Shown here piece by piece: positions 38,047 to 46,867 of a DNA stretch of 64,000 nucleotides. The stretch comes from Halanaerobium kushneri (lineage in GTDB: Bacteria; Bacillota; Halanaerobiia; Halanaerobiales; Halanaerobiaceae): contig NZ_FTNC01000008.1 of NCBI RefSeq assembly GCF_900156285.1, positions 1-64,000 of the forward strand, in the 5' to 3' direction. Below the pieces are notes generated by a model that ran no database searches, was not told the DNA's origin, and was given only the letters and a program-made list of their open reading frames with translations. Both the position numbers and the translations under genes were made by a program. Within the stretch, counting starts at the first letter, position 1, and every line of letters starts with the position of its first letter.

Positions 38047-39147
38047 ATGCAAAAAAATCAGATCATGATTAGTTATGGTGATCAGTCTAAAAAAATGGTA
38101 AAGGAATTGCTCAAAGAAATAAAAGTAGAAACCGGGCTTAGACAGAATGATTTAATTGCTCTTAAACCAAATTTAATTAATCCAACAAAATCAAGTCAGG
38201 GAGCAACAACTGATCCAGAAATTGTAGCTGGATGTATTGAATATTTTAGAGAACGAGGCTTTAATAATTTAATGATTATCGAGGGGTCCTGGGTAGGAGC
38301 TGATACAGAGAGGGCTTTTGAAGTTTGCGGTTATAAAGAGCTGTCTCAAAAATATGATATACCTTTATATAATTTAAAAAAAGATAATTTTATCAAAAAA
38401 AGTTATCAGCAGCTGGAAATTGAAATAGCTGAAAAAGCACTTGAAGCCGACTATTTGATAAATTTCCCTGTGCTGAAGGGCCACTGTCAGACCAGGATTA
38501 CCTGTGCCTTAAAAAATCTAAAGGGATGTATTTCTGATTCTGAAAAAAGAAAATTTCACCGTCATGGTCTACATAGACCGATTGCTTATTTAAACAAACT
38601 ATTGAAACAGGATTTAATAATAGTCGATGGTATCTATGGTGATCTTGATTTTGAAGAGGGGGGTAACCCAGTTAAAATGAATAGAATCATTGCTGCTCAG
38701 GATCCGGTTTTAGTAGATGCCTATGCAGCTAATTTAATGGGCTATTCCATTCGGGATATTGAATATATTGAAATTGCAGATCAAATTGGGGTGGGGAGTA
38801 AAGATTTATCAAGTTCAGAAATAATTGAGCTCAACCAGGATCGGGAAACAGATATAACTTATTCTTCTGGTAAAATAAAAAAACTGACAGCTAAGGTAAA
38901 AGCTAAAAAAGCCTGCTCAGCCTGTTATGGGAATTTAATCCATGCTTTAAAGAGAATAGAAGAAACAGGTCAATTAGACAAAATAGCAGGATTTATTAAA
39001 ATAGGCCAGGGTTATCAGGGAGAAAAATTATTCGGAATAGGAATTGGTAGCTGCTGCAGTGGAGCAGATGGCTTTGTTAAAGGCTGTCCACCATCTGCCA
39101 GAGATACTCTTGATTTTTTAGCAGAAAATTATAATATTAGAGTCTAA
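38047..39147 (+). CDS. DUF362 domain protein with Cys-rich C-terminus
   Basis: 366-aa protein of the DUF362 family, recognisable from LKPNLINPTKSSQGATTDP and the ADYLINFPVLKGHCQTRITCALKNLKG stretch (cited by its key part, NFPVLKGH). DUF362 proteins often carry ferredoxin-like iron-sulfur clusters. Here there is no 4Fe-4S ferredoxin motif, but C290 and C293 (CSAC), C336-C337 and C347 (GCPPS) could bind a metal or cluster. The function is unknown. The start is placed at ATG 38047 after GGGG; a GTG at 38038 is possible. Confidence 0.7.
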   Translation: MQKNQIMISYGDQSKKMVKELLKEIKVETGLRQNDLIALKPNLINPTKSSQGATTDPEIVAGCIEYFRERGFNNLMIIEGSWVGADTERAFEVCGYKELSQKYDIPLYNLKKDNFIKKSYQQLEIEIAEKALEADYLINFPVLKGHCQTRITCALKNLKGCISDSEKRKFHRHGLHRPIAYLNKLLKQDLIIVDGIYGDLDFEEGGNPVKMNRIIAAQDPVLVDAYAANLMGYSIRDIEYIEIADQIGVGSKDLSSSEIIELNQDRETDITYSSGKIKKLTAKVKAKKACSACYGNLIHALKRIEETGQLDKIAGFIKIGQGYQGEKLFGIGIGSCCSGADGFVKGCPPSARDTLDFLAENYNIRV

Positions 39148-39162
39148 ATTTCTGCGGGTGAT

Positions 39163-40062
39163 TTAAGTTAAAAATAGGGCCAGCAGCTGAATCAGGCCAA
39201 AACTGAGATGAAGCTGATTGGTTATAGGTACACCTTTTTTTTCAGCTTTTGCAACATTTTGATAGGCTTTTAATGCCAGTGGAATTGTTAGCAGAGAAAA
39301 AAGTGCTGTTACAGGATAAAAACCAAATATTACAAAAAGAATAGTTAAAAGATAGGAGCTGCTGAGAAGAATTATATAAATAATTTTAGCTTTTTTAAAT
39401 CCAATTCGAACAGTTAAAGTCTTGATTCCCAATAAACTATCACGCTCAAAATCTCTAAGTTCATTACTCAGCATCAAAACAGGAATCAAAAGACTGATTG
39501 GCAGACCAAGCAATATCGGTCTCCAGGAATAGTGATGAGTAAAAGCAATGTGGGTTCCCATGACCATCAGAGGCCCCATCAGGACAAAAGATAGTGGTGT
39601 GCCCAGACCTCTCTTTTTATAAACAATTGGTTCTCCTGTATAAGCATAGCCGCCAATAATACCTAAAACACCAATTAAAATTAACTTCTGGGTAGTAATC
39701 GAAATAATATAAAGTCCCAGCAGGGCGGTAATTAGAAAAGATAAAATTCCCAGCAGAAAAATTAGAATAGAAAAAGAGCTTCTTTTTTTACCAAGGAAAT
39801 TATATTTTTTCCCCTCAATAAAGTGGATATTTTTATATTCACATTCAAAATAATCATTGATAAAATTAGTTCCGGTCTGAACAAAAAGTCCGGCAGTAGT
39901 TACTAAAAATATCAGTTTGAGGTCATAATTTATGTTGCCACTGAATAATTTCCCTTCAAGGTGAGCTACAGCCATTCCAAGAGTTGTCGAGTAGAAAGCA
40001 AGGGTTAAAGAAAGGGGACGGGAAGCTTTCCAGATTTCTTTGATAAATTTAATTTTATTCAA
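39163..40062 (-). CDS. UbiA-family prenyltransferase (MenA-like)
   Basis: 299-aa membrane protein with about eight hydrophobic segments. The first prenyl-diphosphate-binding site reads NFINDYFECEYK (canonical NDxxD is NDYFE here), and the second is NELRDFERDSLLGIKTL, the two Asp-rich sites of UbiA enzymes. MenA-like members attach a prenyl chain to dihydroxynaphthoate. No menaquinone gene is near, so it could instead prenylate another acceptor. The ribosome site AAGGAAG lies about 13 bases before the ATG, longer than usual. It ends 15 bp from the convergent DUF362 gene. Confidence 0.8.
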   Translation of the reverse strand: MNKIKFIKEIWKASRPLSLTLAFYSTTLGMAVAHLEGKLFSGNINYDLKLIFLVTTAGLFVQTGTNFINDYFECEYKNIHFIEGKKYNFLGKKRSSFSILIFLLGILSFLITALLGLYIISITTQKLILIGVLGIIGGYAYTGEPIVYKKRGLGTPLSFVLMGPLMVMGTHIAFTHHYSWRPILLGLPISLLIPVLMLSNELRDFERDSLLGIKTLTVRIGFKKAKIIYIILLSSSYLLTILFVIFGFYPVTALFSLLTIPLALKAYQNVAKAEKKGVPITNQLHLSFGLIQLLALFLT

Positions 40063-40220
40063 GTTAAAACTTCCTTTCGTTATTTTTTGAACATATATAT
40101 TATTACATAATAATGGCTGAGATGCAAAAAGAATGGAATAAAGCTTTAAAATTTGAACAAAAAATTATATAATAGACTACAAAGATAGAAAAAATTTAAT
40201 TTTTAGGAGGAATAATACAT

Positions 40221-41126
40221 ATGAGAAAGAAAAATATTTTTTTATTACTATTAATGTTAATATTTTCACTTAGCTTTTTATCAGGTGCTGCAATGGCCGA
40301 AGATATGAAGCTAGAAATTGGGATTATGCCTGCAGTTGATTCAGCACCAATTTTGCTGGCAAAAGAAAAAGGATATTTTGCTGAAGAAGGCCTTGATATT
40401 AAAATAGATGTCTATACAAATGCAGTTAACAGACAGACTGCACTGCAGACCAATGAACTGGACGGAGCCATGACAGATTTAATTGCCTTTGTAAATAATG
40501 TTAATAATGGATTCCCTGTCAAAATAACTACCAGTACAGACGGAAGCTTTCCAATTTTAGTTACTAAAGGTTTTGAAGAAAAAGAAGAAGTAAATATTGG
40601 GATGATGGAAGTAAGTGTTTCTAACTTTTTATCAGAACAATTTTTAGGGGATAAATATAAATTAAATAAAACCTTTATCCCTGCTATTCCTGCCCGCTTA
40701 GAAATGGTAAAATCGGGACAACTAGAAATGGCAGTTATTCCTGAGCCTCTAGCTTCAACAGCAGAGCTTCAGGGATTAGAAAAAAGGGTTTATAAAAATG
40801 AATATGATTTTATGCCCGAAGCAATGATCTTTACTGAAAAAGCTTTAAAAGAAAAAGATGCAGCAATCCAGGCTTTCCATAATGCTTACAATAAAGCAGT
40901 TAAAGAAATCCAGCAGGATGATAGTCAGGCAAGGGAGGTTTTGATTAAGAGTCTTGATCTACCAGCTAAAATTAAGAATTTAATTGCTATGCCCCAATAC
41001 CATCTGACTAGAGTTCCAAGCGAAGATTATTTAAACAGAGTAATTAGCTGGATAGAAAAAACTGATGATAGCGAAATTGAGATTAACTATAATCAGGTAA
41101 TAGAAGGGAAGTACAGCATTCAATGA
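40221..41126 (+). CDS. ABC substrate-binding protein, NMT1/SsuA-like
   Basis: 301-aa periplasmic-type binding protein of the nitrate/sulfonate/thiamine-precursor group. The signal peptide is about 26 residues, ending near AMAED. The binding fold begins LEIGIMPAVDSAPILLAKE, and GYFAEEGLDIKI is diagnostic of the NMT1/SsuA group. It overlaps the ATPase gene by four bases (ATGA). The ligand cannot be called among sulfonate, pyrimidine precursor and other small molecules. Confidence 0.85.
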   Translation: MRKKNIFLLLLMLIFSLSFLSGAAMAEDMKLEIGIMPAVDSAPILLAKEKGYFAEEGLDIKIDVYTNAVNRQTALQTNELDGAMTDLIAFVNNVNNGFPVKITTSTDGSFPILVTKGFEEKEEVNIGMMEVSVSNFLSEQFLGDKYKLNKTFIPAIPARLEMVKSGQLEMAVIPEPLASTAELQGLEKRVYKNEYDFMPEAMIFTEKALKEKDAAIQAFHNAYNKAVKEIQQDDSQAREVLIKSLDLPAKIKNLIAMPQYHLTRVPSEDYLNRVISWIEKTDDSEIEINYNQVIEGKYSIQ

Positions 41127-41884
41127 TTGAGGTAAAAAATTTGAATTTTGCTTACCAGAAAGAAAGAGTGCTTAATAATATTAATTTTCAGCTTGAAGAA
41201 GGAAAAAGTCTTGCCATAATCGGTCCTTCCGGTTGTGGTAAGACAACTCTTCTTTATCTTCTCGCCGGGTTGGAACAGGCTGATCAGGGAGAGATTAAAA
41301 TTAAATCAAAATTGATTAGTGGTATTAGAGAAAATACCGGAGTAATTTTACAGGATTACGGTCTCTTTCCCTGGAAAACAGTTTACCATAATCTGGCTTT
41401 AGGTCTTAAAATAAGAGGCTGTGCTAAAAAACAAATAGAGAAGAAAGTTAATCTGGCTCTAAAAAGGTTAAAAATATCTGAATTCAAGAATAAATATCCG
41501 GCTGAATTAAGTGGAGGTCAAAAACAGCGGGTTGCTGTTGGGAGATCCTTAGTTCTGGCTCCTGATTTATTATTAATGGATGAACCATTTTCAGCTTTAG
41601 ATGCTTTAACCAGAGAAGAAATGCAGAATTTAATTTTAGAAATTCACAGCAGAGATAATTTTTCTTTTGTACTGGTTACTCATGATATTGCGGAAGCGGC
41701 TTTTTTAGGCCACAAAATTGCAGTAATCCGGGAAGGACAAATAGTTAATATTTTATCAAATCCACACTTTGGCCAGAAAAATTTACGGGAAAAAGAAGAA
41801 TTCTTTGAACTGCAAAAAAAACTAAGAAAACAAATGACTTTAGAATATGGAGGAGAGAATCAGCATGAAAAAAGAGAAGTATAA
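41123..41884 (+). CDS. ABC importer ATPase, SsuB/TauB-like
   Basis: 253-aa ATP-binding subunit. Walker A is GPSGCGKTT, the Q-loop is VILQDYGLFPWKT, the signature is ELSGGQKQRVAVGRS, and Walker B is LLLMDEPFSALDA, followed by the H-loop LVTHDIAEA. It powers the importer with the neighbouring binding protein and permease. It is the only ABC ATPase in the window and belongs to this system, not to the CUT1 operons. Confidence 0.93.
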   Translation: MIEVKNLNFAYQKERVLNNINFQLEEGKSLAIIGPSGCGKTTLLYLLAGLEQADQGEIKIKSKLISGIRENTGVILQDYGLFPWKTVYHNLALGLKIRGCAKKQIEKKVNLALKRLKISEFKNKYPAELSGGQKQRVAVGRSLVLAPDLLLMDEPFSALDALTREEMQNLILEIHSRDNFSFVLVTHDIAEAAFLGHKIAVIREGQIVNILSNPHFGQKNLREKEEFFELQKKLRKQMTLEYGGENQHEKREV

Positions 41885-42617
41885 TAGTTTTTATGCCCTA
41901 CTTTTAATTATTGGGATCTGGTATATATTATATTTCACGGTTGATTCCTCAATTATTACTTCTCCAGGGGCAGTAATTAGAGTGTTTTTGATGAATTTCA
42001 GCAGCGAAATTCTTCCCCACCTTTTAATGAGTTTTTATCGGATTTTTGTTGCAGTAGCTATTTCTCTTTTTTTAGGGGTCGGTATCGGACTTTTAACAGG
42101 AATGCATAAAAAAATAGATAAATTTCTATCCCCTTTGATTTATTTGCTCTATCCAATTCCTAAAATTGCTTTTTTGCCAGTTTTTATGCTTTTATTTGGT
42201 CTTGGTGATCGTTCAAAAATAATACTGCTGATTGTAATAGTGATTTTTCAGATTATAGTAACTACCAGAGACGGAGTAAGAGGTATTGATAGTAATTATT
42301 TTGCATCTGCTCGTTCACTGGGAATGGATAGAATTGATATCTATCGTCATTTAGTTTTCCCTGCTGTTTTACCGGGGATATTAACTGCCTTAAGAATTAC
42401 TATTGGAACCAGTATTGCTGTTTTATTTTTTGCAGAAAATTTTGCTGTTAAATATGGAATAGGCTATTATATAATGAACAGCTGGTCTATGGTTAACTAT
42501 TTAAAGATGTATAGTGGAATTATTGCAGTCAGTTTGCTCGGCTATTTTTTATTTAAGGGAATTGACTGGCTGGAGAATAAGTACTGCAGTTGGCAGAAGA
42601 TTTCAGATAAATTTTAA
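41865..42617 (+). CDS. ABC importer permease, SsuC/TauC-like
   Basis: 250-aa membrane subunit with about six transmembrane helices; the coupling loop is SARSLGMDRIDIYRHL. The longer open frame begins at 41847, but those first bases contain GGAGGAG, the ribosome site, so ATG 41865 is preferred (20-bp overlap with the ATPase gene). It completes the three-gene NMT1-type importer. Confidence 0.9.
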   Translation: MKKEKYNSFYALLLIIGIWYILYFTVDSSIITSPGAVIRVFLMNFSSEILPHLLMSFYRIFVAVAISLFLGVGIGLLTGMHKKIDKFLSPLIYLLYPIPKIAFLPVFMLLFGLGDRSKIILLIVIVIFQIIVTTRDGVRGIDSNYFASARSLGMDRIDIYRHLVFPAVLPGILTALRITIGTSIAVLFFAENFAVKYGIGYYIMNSWSMVNYLKMYSGIIAVSLLGYFLFKGIDWLENKYCSWQKISDKF

Positions 42618-42775
42618 GCCGGTGAAATTTTAAAATAAAAAAATTATTATTTTAAACAATTCGATTGAGTTCAATTAATTACAAAATTGTAAGCAATAAT
42701 ACAGAAATATAGCTGGTAAGATGTTAATTTATAATTAGTAAATAAAAATCAATATCAAAAAAGGGGGAAATATTT

Positions 42776-42967
42776 ATGAAAAATGTAGGTCAGACTGATA
42801 AATGGATTAGAATTATTGTTGGAATTTTGCTCTTGGCAATGTTTTTCGTTGTAGAAGGTAATGTTCGTTATTTTGGACTTTTGGGCTTTATCCCTCTCTT
42901 TACAGGGCTTTCAGGAAAATGTTTATTGTATAAACTTTTTGGTATCAATACCAGAGAGAATAAATAG
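42776..42967 (+). CDS. DUF2892 small membrane protein
   Basis: 63-aa protein with two hydrophobic segments. It matches DUF2892 (YgaP C-terminal/rhodanese-associated type): NVGQTDKWIRIIVGILLL, a short linker, and FTGLSGKCLLYKLFGINT, where the family usually has a Cys before Pro-Leu. The start follows AAAGGGGG. It is short, but the family match and ribosome site support a real gene. The function is not known. Confidence 0.8.
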   Translation: MKNVGQTDKWIRIIVGILLLAMFFVVEGNVRYFGLLGFIPLFTGLSGKCLLYKLFGINTRENK

Positions 42968-42972
42968 TTATC

Positions 42973-43016
42973 AATTATCCCTTTTAGTAAAAGGGATAAT
43001 TTATATAAATTTTTTT
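42973..43016 (+). terminator. Terminator after DUF2892
   Basis: AATTATCCCTTTT (42973-42985) pairs with AAAAGGGATAATT (42989-43001), 13 bp with a three-base loop. A T-run follows about ten bases later. Confidence 0.7.
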
Positions 43017-43098
43017 AAGAATAATTCAGAGTAAATAACTCGGATATATAAATCTATAAATTCAATAGAATTGATAGTTTAAACAGGAGGTTTTATTA

Positions 43099-43725
43099 AT
43101 GACTAAATTATTAATCACATATTACAGTTCTTATGGTCACATGTTTGAAATGGCTAAAGCAGCCAGAAATGCTGCAGAAGAGAATGAAGATTATGAAGTT
43201 AAATTGAGAAAAATCCCTGAACTGGAAGCTGCCAGAGAGGCAATGTCTGGTCAGGATGCTTACCAGGTTGCTCAGGAAGCTCAGTCAGATGTAGAGGAAG
43301 TAACTTTAGCTGACCTTGATTGGGCTGATGGGATTGTCTGGGGTATTCCAACTCGTTTTGGTAATATGCCAGCCCAGGTAAAACAGTTTATTGATACAGC
43401 TGGTGGTTTATGGGCTGAAGGAAAACTTGAAGACAAAGCTACAGGTATCATGAGTAGTTCTAACACACTCCATGGTGGACAGGAAAGCACTATTTTATCT
43501 TCAATGCTGCCATTGCTCCACTTTGGTATGATTTTTGTGGGCTCTACTTACGGGCAGAATCCAGAATTAAGTAAAGATAATATGCATGGAGGTTCTCCCT
43601 ATGGTCCATCTACAGTAGCAGGTAGTGATGGTAGTAAAGTGCCAACAGAAGATGATCTAAATGTTGCAGGCAGACTGGCTAAGAGAGTAGCTAGAGTTGC
43701 TGCAGGAATTAAATCGACTCAATAA
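43099..43725 (+). CDS. wrbA: NAD(P)H:quinone oxidoreductase, WrbA family
   Basis: 208-aa flavodoxin-like protein. The FMN phosphate loop is TYYSSYGHMFEMA, followed by WADGIVWGIPTRFGNMP and TYGQNPELSKDNMHGGSPYGP, both hallmark WrbA segments. WrbA enzymes reduce quinones by two electrons, limiting oxidative stress; in an anaerobe it may protect from oxygen. It is a single gene with a GGAGG site and a terminator; the nitroreductase follows. Confidence 0.93.
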   Translation: MTKLLITYYSSYGHMFEMAKAARNAAEENEDYEVKLRKIPELEAAREAMSGQDAYQVAQEAQSDVEEVTLADLDWADGIVWGIPTRFGNMPAQVKQFIDTAGGLWAEGKLEDKATGIMSSSNTLHGGQESTILSSMLPLLHFGMIFVGSTYGQNPELSKDNMHGGSPYGPSTVAGSDGSKVPTEDDLNVAGRLAKRVARVAAGIKSTQ

Positions 43726-43801
43726 TTAGTTTGGCGGCTGTAAAATTAATTTTAACTGGTTAATTTAAGTTAATGAAATAGATTTCCAATATATATTCTC
43801 A

Positions 43802-43832
43802 AAAAGTCCTGGCTCTAAAAGCCAGGCTTTTT
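43802..43832 (+). terminator. Terminator after wrbA
   Basis: CCTGGCT (43808-43814) pairs with AGCCAGG (43820-43826), extended by an A-run/T-run pair (AAAAAG and CTTTTT). Confidence 0.85.
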
Positions 43833-43868
43833 ACATAAAAATCACAAAATTAAATGGAGGTTTTATAG

Positions 43869-44468
43869 ATGGCAAAAGATATTTATCAGGCAGTAAAAGA
43901 AAGAAGAAGTTACTATAATATAGATGATCAAAAGATAGTCTCAGAGGAAAAGATAGAAGAAGTAGTTAAACATGCAGTAAAATATACTCCTACCTCTTTT
44001 AATTCTCAGACAGGTCGAGTGATTCTTCTTTTTAATGATCAGCATAATAAATTCTGGAATATAGTAGAATCAAATTTGAGACCTGTGGTACCAGAGTCAG
44101 AATTTGATTCAACAAAAGATAAAATAGATGGTTTTCGAAGCGGTTTTGGCACAGTTTTATTTTATGAAGATATGGAAATAGTAGAGGATTTACAGCAGCG
44201 TTTTCCTCTCTACAGTGATAATTTTCCCCGGTGGTCTGAGCATTCAACAGGAATGCTTCAGTATAATATTTGGACTATGCTGGAAGCTGAAGGACTGGGA
44301 GCTTCTCTACAGCATTATACTGAGTTGATAGAAGAGGATGTTAAGGCTGAATGGGATGTAGCAGAAGAATGGCGATTTGTAGCTCAGATGCCATTTGGAA
44401 ATCCAGTCGAAGAGCCGGATGAAAAAGATTATGAACCTTTAGCAGAAAGAATAGAAGTTTATAAATAG
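43869..44468 (+). CDS. Nitroreductase-family protein (Frm2-like)
   Basis: 199-aa FMN-dependent oxidoreductase of the Frm2/HBN1 branch of nitroreductases. AVKERRSYYNID is at the N-terminus. The segment YTPTSFNSQTGRVILLF marks the FMN-binding region of this branch, and EAEGLGASLQHY marks the dimer/flavin region. It may detoxify nitro or lipid-derived compounds. The start follows GGAGG. A terminator follows. Confidence 0.88.
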   Translation: MAKDIYQAVKERRSYYNIDDQKIVSEEKIEEVVKHAVKYTPTSFNSQTGRVILLFNDQHNKFWNIVESNLRPVVPESEFDSTKDKIDGFRSGFGTVLFYEDMEIVEDLQQRFPLYSDNFPRWSEHSTGMLQYNIWTMLEAEGLGASLQHYTELIEEDVKAEWDVAEEWRFVAQMPFGNPVEEPDEKDYEPLAERIEVYK

Positions 44469-44506
44469 AAGACTTTAATTAAAATGAATAGGATAGGATT
44501 ATTTAT

Positions 44507-44557
44507 ATCGGCAGCAGAACGGGCAAATTTGTTACCCGGCTGCAGCCGATTTTTTTC
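44507..44557 (+). terminator. Terminator after the nitroreductase
   Basis: ATCGGCAGCAG (44507-44517) pairs with CTGCAGCCGAT (44540-44550) with one mismatch; an inner CGGG/CCCG extends it, followed by seven Ts. Confidence 0.8.
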
Positions 44558-44699
44558 TTATAACGAAATCAATTTCGGATAATCTTCGACAAAATATCAA
44601 AAACTCTTTAAAAGGCTGTAATTTTAAGCAAATTAATGATAAAATAAAAAGTAGAGAAAATAGGGGAAATATAGTAATCAAAATAAAGGATTGATTTGA

Positions 44700-45719
44700 A
44701 TGCTGACAATTAAAGATATTGCCAAAAAAGCAGGGGTTTCAGTTGCTACTGTTTCTAAGGTTATGAATGGTTACGATGATATTGGGGAAGTAACCAAGGC
44801 AAAGGTTTTACGAATAATTAAGGAAAATAATTATCGTCCAAATGCAAATGCCCAATCTTTAAGAACAAATAAGTCGTTTTTAGTTGGACTTTTTTTTAAA
44901 GATCATCAGGACAGTGGTGTAAAACATCCTTTCTTTAGAGGTATTATCTCAGGACTTGAAGAAAGACTGCTGGAAAATAATTATGATATGATTCTCTTTT
45001 CTGCTAACTGGGAAGACCAGTTTAGTTATTTAGAAAAGTGTGAGTTTCGCAATGTTGATGGTGCTATTCTAATGGGGATGCCTAAAGATGATCCAAAACT
45101 GTCTGAATTATTAAATGCTAAAATACCTTCAGTATTTATTGACCTTGATATTTCGGATGAAAAAGCTTCTTATATAATTTCTGATAATGAAGAGGGAGCC
45201 CGGAAAGCAGTAAGACATCTGGCAGAGCTTGGACATACTAAAATAGCTGTTATTGAAGGTGAGGAAATAACAGTACCAACTCAAAAACGTTTAATAGGTT
45301 ATAAAGCTGAAATGAAAGCTCAAAATCTAGAAGTTAAAGATAACTGGATAATTCAGGGTAAGTTTAGTGTTGATGGTGGTTATCAGGCAATGGAAGAAGT
45401 TTTAAAGCTGAATAACCGTCCTACTGCTATTTTTTGTATGGGTGATGAAATTGCAGTGGGAGCTATGAAAGCCATTGAGGAAGCAGGACTTAATGTTCCC
45501 GATGATTTTTCCATTGTCGGTTTTGATGATATTGAAATCAGCCAGTATTTAAATCCAGCTCTAACCACAGTCAGACAGAAAAAAGAGGAAATGGGAATTG
45601 AGGCTGCTGATATGGTATTAGAGCTAATTAATAACCAGCAAGAAAAGATAGAGGCTGAAATTATTGATACTGAGTTGATAGTGAGGGATTCAACCAAAAA
45701 GTTGGAAAAGCAAGAATAA
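44700..45719 (+). CDS. LacI-family transcriptional regulator
   Basis: 339-aa repressor with an N-terminal HTH (IKDIAKKAGVSVATVSKVMN) and periplasmic-binding-like effector domain (FCMGDEIAVGAMKAIEEAG; VGFDDIEISQYLNPALTTV). It stands alone before a two-gene carbon-catabolic unit (DapA-like aldolase, DlgD-like dehydrogenase), so it likely controls those, but no palindromic operator comparable to the other regulators' sites was seen nearby. The start has no strong ribosome site (AGGATTG only). Confidence 0.85.
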   Translation: MLTIKDIAKKAGVSVATVSKVMNGYDDIGEVTKAKVLRIIKENNYRPNANAQSLRTNKSFLVGLFFKDHQDSGVKHPFFRGIISGLEERLLENNYDMILFSANWEDQFSYLEKCEFRNVDGAILMGMPKDDPKLSELLNAKIPSVFIDLDISDEKASYIISDNEEGARKAVRHLAELGHTKIAVIEGEEITVPTQKRLIGYKAEMKAQNLEVKDNWIIQGKFSVDGGYQAMEEVLKLNNRPTAIFCMGDEIAVGAMKAIEEAGLNVPDDFSIVGFDDIEISQYLNPALTTVRQKKEEMGIEAADMVLELINNQQEKIEAEIIDTELIVRDSTKKLEKQE

Positions 45720-45782
45720 ATCTTTAGTATCAAAAGACTTTAATTCGTAAGATTTTATTGTTTATTAAGAGTATAATTATTT

Positions 45783-45820
45783 AACAGCCTTCTTTAGTTG
45801 AAGGCTGTTTTTCTTTTTAA
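45783..45820 (+). terminator. Terminator after LacI gene
   Basis: AACAGCCTTC (45783-45792) pairs with GAAGGCTGTT (45800-45809), followed by TTTTCTTTTT. Confidence 0.85.
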
Positions 45821-45947
45821 ATTGTTAAAAGTAGTATATAATTTAATTAATAAGATTTAAAGTAATTGTTTATAAAAGTATATTTAGGCTAATGTTAACT
45901 TAAATAAGGAAATCAAAATTTTATTTCAATCAACGAGGAGATGGAAA

Positions 45948-46841
45948 ATGAACAGACTAAAAGGAATTTCACCTGCTTTAATGACACCATTTAAGGAAAA
46001 TGGAGAAATTGATTTTGAATTTTTAATTGATCACCTTGATTTTTTAATCAAAAGTGGAGTTGATTCTCTCTATATCTTAGGAACAGCAGCAGAAGTGTTC
46101 TTAATGGATCTGGGTGAGAGAAAAGCTGTGGCTGAAGCTGTTGTTAAAAATGTTTCTGATAAGATTCCAGTTTTTATGCATGTAGGGGATCTAAAAATGG
46201 AAAATGCCTATCAGATGATTGACTTCGCTAAAAATTTAAATATTGCTGGATTGGGGGCAGTAACACCTTATTATTATCATTTTTCGCAGCAGCAGATGAT
46301 TAAATATTATCAGAAGCTGGCCCAGAAGGCAGCACCAGAACTAAATCTTTACTTATATAATCTTCCGTCTTATACTACTAATGATCTGCTGCCGGCAGCA
46401 GTCGCTGAGCTCTCAGAGATAAAAAATATTATTGGAATCAAAAATAGTATGGGAGATATAGAAAGACTTTATCAGCTGATTGATCAAAGCAGTGAAGATT
46501 TTGAGATTGTGATGGGTAACGATTTGCTTGCTTATCCAGCTTTTCTCTACGGAGCAAAGGCAGTAGTTTCTGGTCATTCTAATGTTTTTCCAGAAATTTT
46601 TGTAAAGCTTTATCAATCTCTACAGCAGGGAGATTTAGAGACAGCAAGAAAGATGCAGGAGGCTACTACAGTAATTGGAAGTGTTTTAAAAGGAGGTAGT
46701 AATTTAGCCTATTATAAAAAGGCGCTTGAGTTTAGAGGGTTTAAAGCAACTTACAGTAGAGAACCTATTGGAAAAATTGGCTCTTCTGAAGTGAAAAAAT
46801 TAAAAACCAGTATAGAGGAAATAGAAGAAAAATATTTATAA
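45948..46841 (+). CDS. DapA/NanA-family Schiff-base aldolase
   Basis: 297-aa lyase of the dihydrodipicolinate synthase/N-acetylneuraminate lyase family. The Schiff-base lysine is K165 in IGIKNSMGD, and the catalytic Tyr is near residue 137 in YLYNLPSYTTNDL. The usual GTTGE carboxylate loop is replaced by GTAAEVFLMD, which argues against DapA itself and for a 2-keto-3-deoxy-sugar-acid-like aldolase. The next gene encodes a DlgD-like dehydrogenase. Both may degrade a keto-sugar acid under control of the upstream LacI regulator. The start follows GAGGAG. Confidence 0.83.
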   Translation: MNRLKGISPALMTPFKENGEIDFEFLIDHLDFLIKSGVDSLYILGTAAEVFLMDLGERKAVAEAVVKNVSDKIPVFMHVGDLKMENAYQMIDFAKNLNIAGLGAVTPYYYHFSQQQMIKYYQKLAQKAAPELNLYLYNLPSYTTNDLLPAAVAELSEIKNIIGIKNSMGDIERLYQLIDQSSEDFEIVMGNDLLAYPAFLYGAKAVVSGHSNVFPEIFVKLYQSLQQGDLETARKMQEATTVIGSVLKGGSNLAYYKKALEFRGFKATYSREPIGKIGSSEVKKLKTSIEEIEEKYL

Positions 46842-46867
46842 TTAATAAAATCCAGAGGAGGATTCAG

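Noticed and set aside
45383-45733. Antisense 116-aa open frame over the end of the LacI gene
   Set aside because: It overlaps the LacI coding region on the other strand, is Ser/Ile-rich low-complexity, and lacks a ribosome site.
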